This document shows positions 13,295-21,711 of a stretch of DNA of 46,634 bases, one piece after another; positions within the stretch are counted from its first letter, which is position 1, and each line of letters opens with the position of its first letter. Source of the stretch: Mesorhizobium sp. GTDB taxonomy: Bacteria > Pseudomonadota > Alphaproteobacteria > Rhizobiales > Rhizobiaceae. The position numbers and the translations under genes are program-made. The stretch covers positions 1 through 46,634 of the forward strand of contig NZ_SUEG01000025.1 in NCBI RefSeq assembly GCF_005063415.1, written 5' to 3'. Below the pieces are notes generated by a model that was not told the DNA's origin, did no database searches, and was given only the letters and a program-made list of their open reading frames with translations.

Positions 13295-15829
13295 CTACCC
13301 CCCCTTCTTCCAGGGCAGGCTCCAGCGCACTTTCTCCAGCGTCGCCTTTGCCTCGGCCGAGTCCGGGTCGGGCTCTGTCTCGCGATAATGCGCCGAGCCC
13401 TCAGGCGGGTAGGCAAGTGTGTTGTTGAACGCGAATTTGTCGATCTGGCTGAAGTCGGGGAAAGGCAGATTTTGCGCCTCGCGCCAATCGCTGACCCTTT
13501 TCTCCGCGGCGATGCGTTTTTCGTCGTCGACCGGAAGGTCGGTGGCTCTGTATTCCAGTGACGAAGGGAAGGCGAACTGCGCACCGGCATCATCCATGAT
13601 GTTGATCATGGACAACAGGATGTCCTCGCGGATGGCTTGAAATTCGGCAACGTCGGCGGTTTTGACGTAAGTGAACACGTCGATGTCGAGCGAATAGGCA
13701 CCGAAGCCGGCAAAGCGCACGCGGCACGGCTCGTCGATGACGCGCGGATGGGCGATCAGCAGCTTGCGCAGTTCGGCCAGGACGTAGCGCAGCTGATCGG
13801 GCGTCGTCTCGTAGCGCAGCTGCAGCGTCGTCGCGAACCGGGTGCGGTCGCGATGCGCGTAGTTCTCGATCTGCATGCCGGCGAAATCCGAGTTCGGCAC
13901 CGAGATGATCGTGCGGTCGAGCGACCGGATGCGCGTCGAGCGCATGCCGATATGCTCGATCGTGCCGGACTGGTCGCCGAACTTGCAGAAGTCGCCGACG
14001 CTGACCGGCCGGTCGGCATAGAGCGTCAGGCCGGAGAGGAAGTTCTGCAGCGTCGGCTGCGCGGCCAGCGCCACCGCCAGACCGCCGATGCCGAGACCGG
14101 CAATGACGCCTTCGTAGGGGATGGCGAGCACTTCGGCCAACAGCAGGAAGGCGACGACCAGCACGGCGACGCGCGCGACACCGGTGGACAGCGAAATCAG
14201 CGTGTCGTGATAGCCGGGCACCTGCCACAGTCCACGGTAATGGTCGGCGACCTTGCCGATCAGGTGCCAGACCACCGGCACGGCGCCGATCACGATCAGG
14301 CTCCAGGCGATTGCCTTGACCGGGGCGGCGACCACTTGCGGCAGACCGAGCGGGCGCAGCGTCAACAGCAGGAAGAAGCCAAGCACGATCGAGCGCACCG
14401 CCCATTCGACAATGCGGAAGAAGGCCGAGCTGTCCGTCCTTCGCACAAACAAGGAAATCAGCGCATTGGCGATGAAGCCGAAGACAATGCCGGCCAGTGC
14501 GGCAAGGCCAAGCATCCACCATTGCCAGTGCTCCATCGGGCCGGCGCGGGTGAGCAGGCCGGGGCTGATCTCGCGGGCGAGGCCACGGGCGATGAAGAAC
14601 GGGTCGGTGCTGGCGAAGGCGGCGAATTCCGGCGCCACCGGCACGTCTTCGACGTCGGCGTAGAGCGCGCGGATGTGGGCGAGCGTCTCGGGCGTGAACT
14701 GCCAAATCTTGCCCTTCTCGGTCTCGACCGGGCCGATGACGATGTTGCCGGTGGGATGCTCGAAATAGACGAAGGGGGTGTTGCTCTTCGGATCGTCGGG
14801 GATCTCCTGCCAATAGACATAGCCGATGCGGTCGATGACCTTTTTGAGATAGCGCTCGAGCAGGAAAGCCTCGTCGCCGCGCACCGCCGGACTGTAGTTG
14901 CGCAGGTCGAGCGCCGCCTGTGCCGGATCGCCGGCCTCGGTGAGGCCGCTCAACAGTACCTTGAACGTATCGCGTGGCGAGGCGAGCTTGCTCGGATCGT
15001 CGACCATGTCGACGGCTTCGCCACGCGCTTCCTGGAATTCGGCGAGCTTTGCCTGGAGCTGGGCAAGTGGCGGCCCGACGATGAACCAGTCGCCATTCCT
15101 GCGGCGAAAAGTGACGTCGAAGGAAATCCTGGTGCCGTATTGCGGCAGCGTCGCCGTCACCTCGTCGCCGGCAATCGTGTCATGCGGCAGGCTCCACAGG
15201 CGGAACGTCGCGTTGTCGATGACGGTGAACAGGAGCTTGGTATAATCGGGCATGTTGAGGCCGCCGCGGTCGGCCTCGGTGACGTCGACGAGACCCGCTG
15301 CCAGACCGGCAAGACCCATGCCGCCGCCGGTGGCGCGCGGCACGTTGTCGGCGCCGCTCTCGTTCATCGTCTGCAGGAATGAGCGCATGGTGCTCATCGG
15401 GCTCGACTGGTCGACACGGACGTCCTCGACGGCGCTGACGCGCACCCCTGTCCACCATTCGGCGGTGGCCGCATCGAAGCGGCCCATGAAGCTGCCGCCG
15501 TCGGGCGACTGGACGAAGGTGAAGGCGCCCTGGCGGTCGCCTTCGAACCAGTGGCCGACAAGCTTGTCGCCTTCGGCCTTGGCCTCGATGCGGCCGTTGT
15601 AAAGCGGGTAGACGCCCTTTACGTCGGCGCCGGTCTGCTCGAACTTGATCTGGGCGCCGCCGCCGCGCCATTTCGTGTCCCACACGCCGGTCCAGTTGGC
15701 CGCGTCCTGGGCATGCGCTTGCGGCATGGCCGGCAGCAGGCCGGCAAGCGCGAGTGCGCCGATCAGCGCGACCGTCCGGATCAGCAGAAGCAACAGCCGA
15801 TCCTGCCTTGCCGCAAAAAAGGGGGTCAT
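13295..15829 (-). CDS. Large MscS-family mechanosensitive channel with periplasmic sensor-like domain
   Basis: 844-residue inner-membrane channel. Residues 1-40 are a signal peptide ending AHAQ. Residues 41 to about 430 are extracytoplasmic: first a beta-rich stretch (NWTGVWDTKWRGGG...IKFEQTG...GRIEAK) that looks lipocalin-like, then a long second part. Membrane segments lie at about 436-462, 475-490, 503-527 and 548-570, followed by the pore helix 575-603 (GLGIGGLAVALAAQPTLQNFLSG) and the MscS beta domain (RPVSVGDFCKFGDQSGTIEHIGMRSTRIRS). The core MscS is under 300 residues, so two thirds of this protein is extra. Likely role: release of solutes on osmotic downshock, gated or tuned by the periplasmic part. 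Confidence 0.88.
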   Translation of the reverse strand: MTPFFAARQDRLLLLLIRTVALIGALALAGLLPAMPQAHAQDAANWTGVWDTKWRGGGAQIKFEQTGADVKGVYPLYNGRIEAKAEGDKLVGHWFEGDRQGAFTFVQSPDGGSFMGRFDAATAEWWTGVRVSAVEDVRVDQSSPMSTMRSFLQTMNESGADNVPRATGGGMGLAGLAAGLVDVTEADRGGLNMPDYTKLLFTVIDNATFRLWSLPHDTIAGDEVTATLPQYGTRISFDVTFRRRNGDWFIVGPPLAQLQAKLAEFQEARGEAVDMVDDPSKLASPRDTFKVLLSGLTEAGDPAQAALDLRNYSPAVRGDEAFLLERYLKKVIDRIGYVYWQEIPDDPKSNTPFVYFEHPTGNIVIGPVETEKGKIWQFTPETLAHIRALYADVEDVPVAPEFAAFASTDPFFIARGLAREISPGLLTRAGPMEHWQWWMLGLAALAGIVFGFIANALISLFVRRTDSSAFFRIVEWAVRSIVLGFFLLLTLRPLGLPQVVAAPVKAIAWSLIVIGAVPVVWHLIGKVADHYRGLWQVPGYHDTLISLSTGVARVAVLVVAFLLLAEVLAIPYEGVIAGLGIGGLAVALAAQPTLQNFLSGLTLYADRPVSVGDFCKFGDQSGTIEHIGMRSTRIRSLDRTIISVPNSDFAGMQIENYAHRDRTRFATTLQLRYETTPDQLRYVLAELRKLLIAHPRVIDEPCRVRFAGFGAYSLDIDVFTYVKTADVAEFQAIREDILLSMINIMDDAGAQFAFPSSLEYRATDLPVDDEKRIAAEKRVSDWREAQNLPFPDFSQIDKFAFNNTLAYPPEGSAHYRETEPDPDSAEAKATLEKVRWSLPWKKGG

Positions 15830-15930
15830 TCTGTTGCCCTTCTTCTGCCGGCGATTCTGCTGGGCCGGCCAGAGAAGGTTATTCCGCTTGAAGATGAATA
15901 TTCTGTTTCAGGCGGCGCCGGCGATGCCGG

Positions 15931-16935
15931 TCAGTCATAGGTCAGATCCGTCGCCTTGCCGGCGAACACCCGGTAGGCAAAGAACGAATAGAAGATGATG
16001 ATCGGCAGCACGACGACCGTGCCGACCAGGATGACTGCCAGGCTTTCGGGTGCCGAAGCAGCCTGCCAGATGGTCAGCCGGTCGGGCACCACGAAGGGGT
16101 AGAACGACCAGGCGAGGCCGGCAAAGCCGAGTGTGAAGATCGCGGCCAATGTCAGGAACGGGAGCAGCGCGTGGCGGTCGCCGGGTTTCGGCAGATGGAA
16201 GGTCTGGCGCCACAGCCACAGGAACAGCACTGCCGACAGGATCGGCAACGGCGACAAATAGAGCATGGCCGGCCAGACGAACCATTTGTCGAAGATGCGC
16301 GCGCTAGCAAAGGGCGTGGCCAGCGATACCGCAACCATGCCGAGCGCGGTCAGCACCAACGCCGTGCGCAGCCACAGCACCGCCTTCCTCTGCAGGTCGC
16401 CTTCGGTCTTGTAGATGACCCAGGCCGCGCCCATCGCCGCGTAGGCGGCGGCAAGGCAGAGCGCCACCAGCGCGCCGAAAGCGATGCCGCCAGGGCCGAC
16501 GTCGAGGCCGAGCACATAGACGCCGAGCATATAGCCTTGCGCCAGCGAAGCGATGACCGAACCGAGGAAGAAGATGCGGTTCCAGCGGTGCTTCCTGCCG
16601 GCCGGCACCTTGGCGCGGAAATCGAAGGCGACGCCGCGCAGGATCAAGCCGACCAGCAGCACGAAAACCGGAATGTAGAGCGCCGTCAGGATGGTGCCGT
16701 GCGCCAATGGGAAGGCGACCAGCAGCAAGCCGACCGCCAGCACCAGCCAGGTCTCGTTGGCGTCCCAGAACGGGCCGATGGCGGCGATCATCGTATCCTG
16801 CTCGGTATCTTCGGCTGCGGCGAACAGGATGCCGATGCCGAGATCGAAGCCGTCGAGGATGACGTAGATCAGGATAGCGAGGCCCATCAGGCCGGCGAAG
16901 ATCAGGGGCAGCAGGATCGGCCAGTCGAAGCTCAT
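15931..16935 (-). CDS. cydB: Cytochrome bd-type quinol oxidase subunit II
   Basis: 334-residue membrane subunit II of a cytochrome bd quinol oxidase. It opens with LPLIFAGLMGLAILIYVILDGFDLGIGILF and FWDANETWLVLAVGLLLVAFP, both hallmarks of CydB/CioB, and has about eight hydrophobic helices. It supports assembly and quinol oxidation with subunit I; electrons from quinol reduce oxygen to water without proton pumping. Its ATG overlaps the stop codon of cydA by the ATGA arrangement, so the two are co-translated. No cydC/cydD assembly transporter or cydX-like small subunit is visible immediately downstream. Confidence 0.95.
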   Translation of the reverse strand: MSFDWPILLPLIFAGLMGLAILIYVILDGFDLGIGILFAAAEDTEQDTMIAAIGPFWDANETWLVLAVGLLLVAFPLAHGTILTALYIPVFVLLVGLILRGVAFDFRAKVPAGRKHRWNRIFFLGSVIASLAQGYMLGVYVLGLDVGPGGIAFGALVALCLAAAYAAMGAAWVIYKTEGDLQRKAVLWLRTALVLTALGMVAVSLATPFASARIFDKWFVWPAMLYLSPLPILSAVLFLWLWRQTFHLPKPGDRHALLPFLTLAAIFTLGFAGLAWSFYPFVVPDRLTIWQAASAPESLAVILVGTVVVLPIIIFYSFFAYRVFAGKATDLTYD

Positions 16936-18305
16936 GATGTTTCTCCCGGTTGCGCAACCGGCTGCGACAGCGGCCTGTTCATGACGCCTGGCAGCGGCGA
17001 GGTGTCACCATCCTTCGCCGCCTTCAATGCCAGATGCACCAGCACGCCGAGATAGGCGATCAGCAGCAGCGCGTAGAGGATGAGATAGACCGCGAGCGAC
17101 AGCGCGACATGGCTGCCGGCGACCGGCCCGACAGCATCGGCGGTGCGCAGCACGCCGGTGACCAGCCAAGGCTGGCGGCCGATCTCGGTGGTGTACCAGC
17201 CGGCCAGCGTCGCCAGCCAGCCGGACAGCGCCATCGGCACCATGACAAGCGCCAGCGGCTTAGGCAGGCTGTGGCGGCGCTTGAGGAAGAAGGCCGCCGA
17301 CCAGGAGACGGCGAGCATCAGGAGGCCGGTGCCGACCATGATGCGAAAGCCCCAGAACACCGGAAATACCGGGGGATGATTGCCGGCATAATCGTTCAGC
17401 CCCGGTACGATGCCGCCGGCGCTATGCCTGAGGATGAGACTGGCGCCGTCGGGAATGGTGAGCTCGAACCTGTTCTCCCTGGCCGCTTCATCGGGAAACG
17501 CAAACAATACCAGCGGCACGTTGGGACCGGTGTTCCAGTTGGCCTCCATGGCAGCGATCTTCTGCGGCTGATGTTCAAGCGTGTTGAGGCCGTGCTGGTC
17601 GCCGGCAAAGATCTGGATCGGGATCAGGATCGCGGCGGTGAAGACGCCGGTGCGCAGCGCCTTCCACATCGATTCCGAGCGATCGCCGTAGAGATAGCGC
17701 AGCGCCGACAGGCCGGCGATCAGGAACGAGACGGTCAGCCCCGAAGCAAGCAGCATATGGACGAGCCGGTAGGGCATGGACGGATTGAAGACGACGGCCC
17801 ACCAGTCGGTGGCGTGCGCCACACCATCGCGCATCTCGAAGCCGGCCGGCGTCTGCATCCACGAATTGAGCGCGATGATCCAGAAGGCGGACAAGGTGGT
17901 GCCGCCGGCGACCAGCACCGTCGCCAGCGTATGGACGCGGTTCGAGACGCGACGGAAGCCGAACAGCATGATGCCGAGGAACGCTGCCTCGAGGAAGAAG
18001 GCGGTGAGGATCTCGTAGGCCAGCAGCGGGCCGGCGATGTTGCCGACCGTCTCCATATAGCCCGGCCAGTTGGTGCCGAACTGAAAACTCATGGTGACGC
18101 CGGAAACCACGCCCATGGCGAAGGACAGCGCGAATACCTTAACCCAGGTGAAATAAGCGCGCATCCAGGCGGAATCGTTTGTCGCGTTATAGCGGAGCTT
18201 GAAGAACAGCAGCACCCAGCCGAGCGCGATGGTGATCGCCGGGAACAGGATGTGGAACGAGATGTTCGCGCCGAACTGGATGCGCGATAGAATGAGCGGG
18301 TCCAT
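16932..18305 (-). CDS. cydA: Cytochrome bd-type quinol oxidase subunit I, cyanide-insensitive type
   Basis: 457-residue subunit I. Haem ligands are visible: His18 (NISFHILFP), His183 (YRLVHMLLAS) and Met323 (FWGFRIMVGTG); Glu98 and Glu106 are the conserved acids of the proton path, and GRQPW is at 376-380. The quinol (Q) loop between about 235 and 310 is short compared with the E. coli enzyme, which places it in the CIO (cyanide-insensitive oxidase) class; cioA would be an equal name. High-affinity or sulfide/cyanide-resistant respiration at low oxygen is the expected role. First gene of cydAB. Confidence 0.95.
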   Translation of the reverse strand: MDPLILSRIQFGANISFHILFPAITIALGWVLLFFKLRYNATNDSAWMRAYFTWVKVFALSFAMGVVSGVTMSFQFGTNWPGYMETVGNIAGPLLAYEILTAFFLEAAFLGIMLFGFRRVSNRVHTLATVLVAGGTTLSAFWIIALNSWMQTPAGFEMRDGVAHATDWWAVVFNPSMPYRLVHMLLASGLTVSFLIAGLSALRYLYGDRSESMWKALRTGVFTAAILIPIQIFAGDQHGLNTLEHQPQKIAAMEANWNTGPNVPLVLFAFPDEAARENRFELTIPDGASLILRHSAGGIVPGLNDYAGNHPPVFPVFWGFRIMVGTGLLMLAVSWSAAFFLKRRHSLPKPLALVMVPMALSGWLATLAGWYTTEIGRQPWLVTGVLRTADAVGPVAGSHVALSLAVYLILYALLLIAYLGVLVHLALKAAKDGDTSPLPGVMNRPLSQPVAQPGETS

Positions 18306-18364
18306 GGCGGCTCCGGCTGCTGCTTGTTCGTAGAAGGATAGGCTGGATGCACCGGACGGTCAAA

Positions 18365-18394
18365 GCGGCGTCCCGCCGCGAGGCGGAACGCCGC
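18365..18394. other. Stable hairpin upstream of cydA
   Basis: GCGGCGTCCCGCC (18365-18377), loop GCGA, GGCGGAACGCCGC (18382-18394): 13-bp stem with one mismatch, 60 bases before the cydA start, in the divergent region with the ABC gene. It has no T-tract, so it is not a typical terminator; it may be an operator or part of the cydA leader. The rest of 18306-18568 shows only a possible TTGACA at 18495-18500. Confidence 0.45.
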
Positions 18395-18568
18395 AGTGCC
18401 GGTTAATCTGCTTTTGCGTGGAATTTTGCTGGACGACCAGGCGGGTGTTGCCTATTCCGGCGAACCTCGATGTCCAGAACTGTCAGGAGCGCCATTGACA
18501 TACGGATTTGCGAACCGACATTCAGCGGATTAAATCAACAACTCTGTTTCAAGCAGCCGTTTTCAGCC

Positions 18569-19495
18569 ATGCAGCCGATCATCTCGATTTCCGGGGTCAC
18601 CAAGACCTACGCCACCGGCTTCCAGGCGCTGAAGGAGATCAATCTCGATATTGTGCGCGGCGAGATATTTGCGCTGCTCGGGCCGAACGGCGCCGGCAAG
18701 ACGACGCTGATCTCGATCGTCTGCGGCATCGTCAACCGCTCGTCGGGCAGCGTCACAGTCGACGGCCATGACATCAACCGCGACTACCGTGCCGCGCGCG
18801 GCCTGATCGGGCTGGTGCCGCAGGAACTGACCATCGACGCCTTCGAGAGCGTGTGGGCGACGGTCAATTACAGCCGCGGGCTGTTCGGCAAGCCGGCGGA
18901 CAAGGCGTTCGTCGAAAAAGTGCTGCGCGACCTGTCGCTCTGGGACAAGAAGGACGCCAAGGCGATCACGCTGTCTGGCGGCATGAAGCGCCGGCTGATG
19001 ATCGCCAAGGCGCTGTCGCATGAGCCGCGCATCCTGTTCCTCGACGAACCGACGGCAGGCGTCGATGTCGAGCTGCGCCAGGACATGTGGGCGATGGTGC
19101 GCCGGCTGCGCGAAGACGGCGTCACCATCATCCTGACCACGCACTACATCGAAGAAGCCGAGGCGATGGCCGACCGCGTCGGCGTCATCAACCGCGGCGA
19201 GATCGTGCTGGTCGAGAACAAGGCCGAGCTGATGCGCAAGCTCGGCCGCAAGCGGCTTGTGCTGGAACTGCGCAGCCCGCTGGCCACCGTTCCCGACGCA
19301 TTTTCGCGCTACGCGCTGGAGCTTTCGCCGGATGGCGGGCAGCTGACCTATACCTATGACAACCAGAGCGAACGGCCGGGCGTCGCCTCGCTGATCCGCG
19401 AGCTCGAGGCGGCCGGCATCCAGTTCCGCGACATCGACACGGAAAACAGCTCGCTCGAGGAGATCTTCGTCAATCTCGTGAGGAAACAGGCATGA
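18569..19495 (+). CDS. ABC exporter ATP-binding protein (YadG-like)
   Basis: 308-residue nucleotide-binding subunit. Walker [12 protein letters not shown] (37-46), Q-loop LVPQELT, signature LSGGMKRR (135-142), Walker [13 protein letters not shown] (155-166) and switch His in TTHYIEEAE are all present. The C-terminal 80 residues (about 230-308) form the extra domain seen in DRA-type ATPases that drive ABC-2 permeases. ATG 18569 is the start that matches the family; upstream open frame is noncoding. It overlaps the permease gene by ATGA. Similar to E. coli YadG/YadH and to NodIJ; cargo unknown. Confidence 0.92.
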   Translation: MQPIISISGVTKTYATGFQALKEINLDIVRGEIFALLGPNGAGKTTLISIVCGIVNRSSGSVTVDGHDINRDYRAARGLIGLVPQELTIDAFESVWATVNYSRGLFGKPADKAFVEKVLRDLSLWDKKDAKAITLSGGMKRRLMIAKALSHEPRILFLDEPTAGVDVELRQDMWAMVRRLREDGVTIILTTHYIEEAEAMADRVGVINRGEIVLVENKAELMRKLGRKRLVLELRSPLATVPDAFSRYALELSPDGGQLTYTYDNQSERPGVASLIRELEAAGIQFRDIDTENSSLEEIFVNLVRKQA

Positions 19496-20271
19496 ACCCG
19501 CGCGCGGTCATGAATCTTCATGCAGTATGGGCGATCTATCGGGTGGAGATGGCGCGCGCTCTTCGCACCGTGCTGCAGAGCATCGTTTCGCCGGTCATTT
19601 CGACGTCGCTCTATTTTGTCGTCTTCGGCTCCGCGATCGGCTCGCGCATCACCGAGATCGACGGCATCAGCTACGGCGCCTTCATCGTACCGGGGCTGAT
19701 CATGCTGTCGCTGCTGACGCAGTCGATCTCCAACGCGTCTTTCGCCATATACTTTCCGAAATTCGTCGGCTCGATCTACGAATTGCTGTCGGCGCCGGTG
19801 TCCTACCTGGAGATCGTCATCGCCTATGTCGGGGGCGCGGCGACAAAGTCGATCGTGCTTGGCCTGATCATCCTGGCGACGGCCTCGCTGTTCGTACCGC
19901 TGACGATCGAGCATCCGTTCTGGATGCTCGCCTTCCTGGTGCTGACGGCGGTGACCTTCAGCCTGTTCGGCTTCATCATCGGCATCTGGGCGAAGAGCTT
20001 CGAGCAGCTACAGCTGGTGCCGCTGCTGATCATCACGCCGCTGACCTTCCTCGGCGGCAGCTTCTATTCGATCAACATGCTGCCCGGCATCTGGCGCACG
20101 GTGACGCTGTTCAACCCGGTGGTCTACCTGGTCAGCGGCTTCCGCTGGAGCTTCTACGGCAAGTCCGACGTTTCGGTCGGCGTCAGCCTCGGTATGACGG
20201 TGGTCTTCCTGCTTGTCTGCATAGCGATCGTCGCCTGGATCTTCAGGACCGGCTACCGGCTGCGCAACTGA
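19492..20271 (+). CDS. ABC-2-type permease (YadH-like)
   Basis: 259-residue integral membrane protein with about six helices, for example [21 protein letters not shown] near residue 30 and [19 protein letters not shown] at the end. The ABC-2 signature region is [31 protein letters not shown]. Together with the preceding ATPase it would form a dimeric exporter of a lipid, polysaccharide or drug. It lacks any large extracytoplasmic loop, matching the YadH/NodJ group. Translationally coupled to the ATPase gene. Confidence 0.92.
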   Translation: MNPRAVMNLHAVWAIYRVEMARALRTVLQSIVSPVISTSLYFVVFGSAIGSRITEIDGISYGAFIVPGLIMLSLLTQSISNASFAIYFPKFVGSIYELLSAPVSYLEIVIAYVGGAATKSIVLGLIILATASLFVPLTIEHPFWMLAFLVLTAVTFSLFGFIIGIWAKSFEQLQLVPLLIITPLTFLGGSFYSINMLPGIWRTVTLFNPVVYLVSGFRWSFYGKSDVSVGVSLGMTVVFLLVCIAIVAWIFRTGYRLRN

Positions 20272-20377
20272 TCGACTGGCCGTGCCAGGCAAAGCAGCCT
20301 TATCGATCGACGTTTCTTTTCCGAAGGCGAAATAGGCCCTGCGCCTGTGCCTGGAGCCGGCGCTTGAACGCTCGGGC

Positions 20378-20411
20378 TTGCTTTTTTATGCATTGTTATA
20401 TATCATGTTAT
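20378..20411 (+). promoter_or_regulatory. Promoter of the MarR-GNAT pair with direct repeat
   Basis: TTGCTT (20378-20383), 17 bases, TATCAT (20401-20406) make a fair sigma-70 promoter 34 bases before the MarR start. TGTTAT is repeated at 20394-20399 and 20406-20411 across the -10, a possible autoregulatory site. No other signal in 20272-20377. Confidence 0.5.
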
Positions 20412-20439
20412 CGATTTTTCGCACGAGACGAAGTGACCT

Positions 20440-20931
20440 ATGGAAGACGTCATACGATCGCTTGGTTTCCTGTGCCTGGGCAGCAGGATGAAGCGTATAG
20501 GCGAACAACTGCAAGCGGAGGTGCAGCGCCTGCTCGACCGGCTGGATGTCCCGGTTCAGGCGAGCCAGTACCCGCTGTTGGCCGCGCTCGACAGGCTGGG
20601 CCCGCTGCCAGTCGGGGAACTGGCGCAATCGCTTGGCATCGCGCAGCCAGGCGTAACGCGAAGCGTCTCGCTTCTGGCCGAACTGGGATTGCTCGAAGTC
20701 AGTCAGTCGACCGATGACCAGCGGCGCAGGATTGTCTCCCTCACCTGGGGCGGCCGGCGGCTGGTCGATGTCGCAAAGCGCGACGTCTGGCCTTGCATCG
20801 AGAACGCCGTCGCGGATCTGTGCGCGGATCTTTCGGGGCCTCTTCTCGATCAGCTGGCTACCATCGAGGACGGCCTCGCCGCGGCTCCCCTCGACCATCG
20901 AGTAAAAAAGCCGAAGGATGCGGTGCAATGA
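20440..20931 (+). CDS. MarR-family transcriptional regulator
   Basis: 163-residue MarR protein with a winged helix-turn-helix: PLPVGELAQSLGIAQPGVTRSVSLLAELGLLEVSQSTDDQRRRIVSLTWGG, where DDQRRR is the wing. The N- and C-terminal helices for dimerisation flank it. Family members usually repress themselves and a neighbour, and release DNA on binding a small phenolic or oxidant. Its stop overlaps the ATG of the GNAT gene (ATGA), so the two are expressed together; that pairing suggests that the acetyltransferase is the effector arm. Confidence 0.9.
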   Translation: MEDVIRSLGFLCLGSRMKRIGEQLQAEVQRLLDRLDVPVQASQYPLLAALDRLGPLPVGELAQSLGIAQPGVTRSVSLLAELGLLEVSQSTDDQRRRIVSLTWGGRRLVDVAKRDVWPCIENAVADLCADLSGPLLDQLATIEDGLAAAPLDHRVKKPKDAVQ

Positions 20932-21608
20932 GGCACCTGCTTGACCGCCCTATCTGGAGCGCGCTTCAGACGCGACATCGGGCCTTCGCGGAGGGTGACA
21001 ACCTCGCGATGCGATATCGGCCGTCAATCGTGCCTTTCGCCGCCACCGGGGCGGACGACGCGGAAAGCCTGCAGGCGCTCGGAGAGCTTGTCTCCCCAGG
21101 CGAGAGTGTCATCCTGCTTCAGTCGGACGCCATTGCTCTGCCCGCCGGGCTTTCCGCGACTTCGACCGCAGCCGGAGTTCAAATGATTGCCGAGCAGCCA
21201 TTGCAGATCGTCTCCGACCCGCGCGTGCAGTCTCTGACGCGAGACGATGCCGCTGAGATGCTCGCCCTGGCATTGCTCACCAAGCCTGGCCCATTCACGC
21301 TCGAAGCTTTGAGCCTGGGCGATTTTTGGGGTGTGAAAATCGAGGGCAGGCTTGCGGCGATGGCCGGCGAGCGCATGAAGCAACCTGGCTATACCGAAAT
21401 CAGCGGGGTGAGCTCACATCCGGAATTTCGGGGCGGCGGCCTGGGCAAACTGCTGTCCCTGTTCGTGGCAAACCGGATAATGGCGCGCGGCGAAGTTCCC
21501 TATCTCCACGCCTATGCCAGCAACGCCACGGCCATTAGACTATACGAGTCCATTGGCTTCAGGTTGCGAAGCACAATGAATGTGGCCGTGGTTCAGCGCA
21601 CCGAATAA
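20928..21608 (+). CDS. GNAT-family N-acetyltransferase
   Basis: 226-residue acetyltransferase. The GNAT fold is in the C-terminal half: ITGVSSHPEFRGGGLGKLL-like segment (here EISGVSSHPEFRGGGLGKLL) supplies the acetyl-CoA pyrophosphate loop with the R-G-x-G-x-G/L pattern, and YASNATAIRLYESIGF is the motif B signature. The first 100 residues match no motif I know. Substrate unknown; small amines, antibiotics or proteins are all possible. Coupled to the MarR gene and ended by a strong bidirectional terminator at 21654. Confidence 0.87.
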   Translation: MRHLLDRPIWSALQTRHRAFAEGDNLAMRYRPSIVPFAATGADDAESLQALGELVSPGESVILLQSDAIALPAGLSATSTAAGVQMIAEQPLQIVSDPRVQSLTRDDAAEMLALALLTKPGPFTLEALSLGDFWGVKIEGRLAAMAGERMKQPGYTEISGVSSHPEFRGGGLGKLLSLFVANRIMARGEVPYLHAYASNATAIRLYESIGFRLRSTMNVAVVQRTE

Positions 21609-21653
21609 TTCGTCGGCGCATCATGCGCAGCATGGATGCATGCTGTATCCGGA

Positions 21654-21687
21654 AAGGAAGGATTTCGTATCGCCGAAATCCTTCCTT
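21654..21687. terminator. Bidirectional terminator between GNAT and phoX
   Basis: AAGGAAGGATTTCG (21654-21667), six-base loop, CGAAATCCTTCCTT (21674-21687): a perfect 14-bp stem between two convergent genes. Its AT-rich arms end in TT, so it can work in both directions. Confidence 0.75.
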
Positions 21688-21711
21688 GAGACTGCAAGAC
21701 CTTCCTGCGTG

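Noticed and set aside
13637..15382. Plus-strand open frame of 581 codons
   Set aside because: It lies wholly opposite the MscS gene, whose protein has clear family features; the plus reading is low-complexity and Arg/Asp/Gly-rich, a usual GC-rich shadow.
16950..18290. Plus-strand frame of 446 codons opposite cydA
   Set aside because: Arg/Gln/Asp-rich shadow of a certain membrane protein gene.
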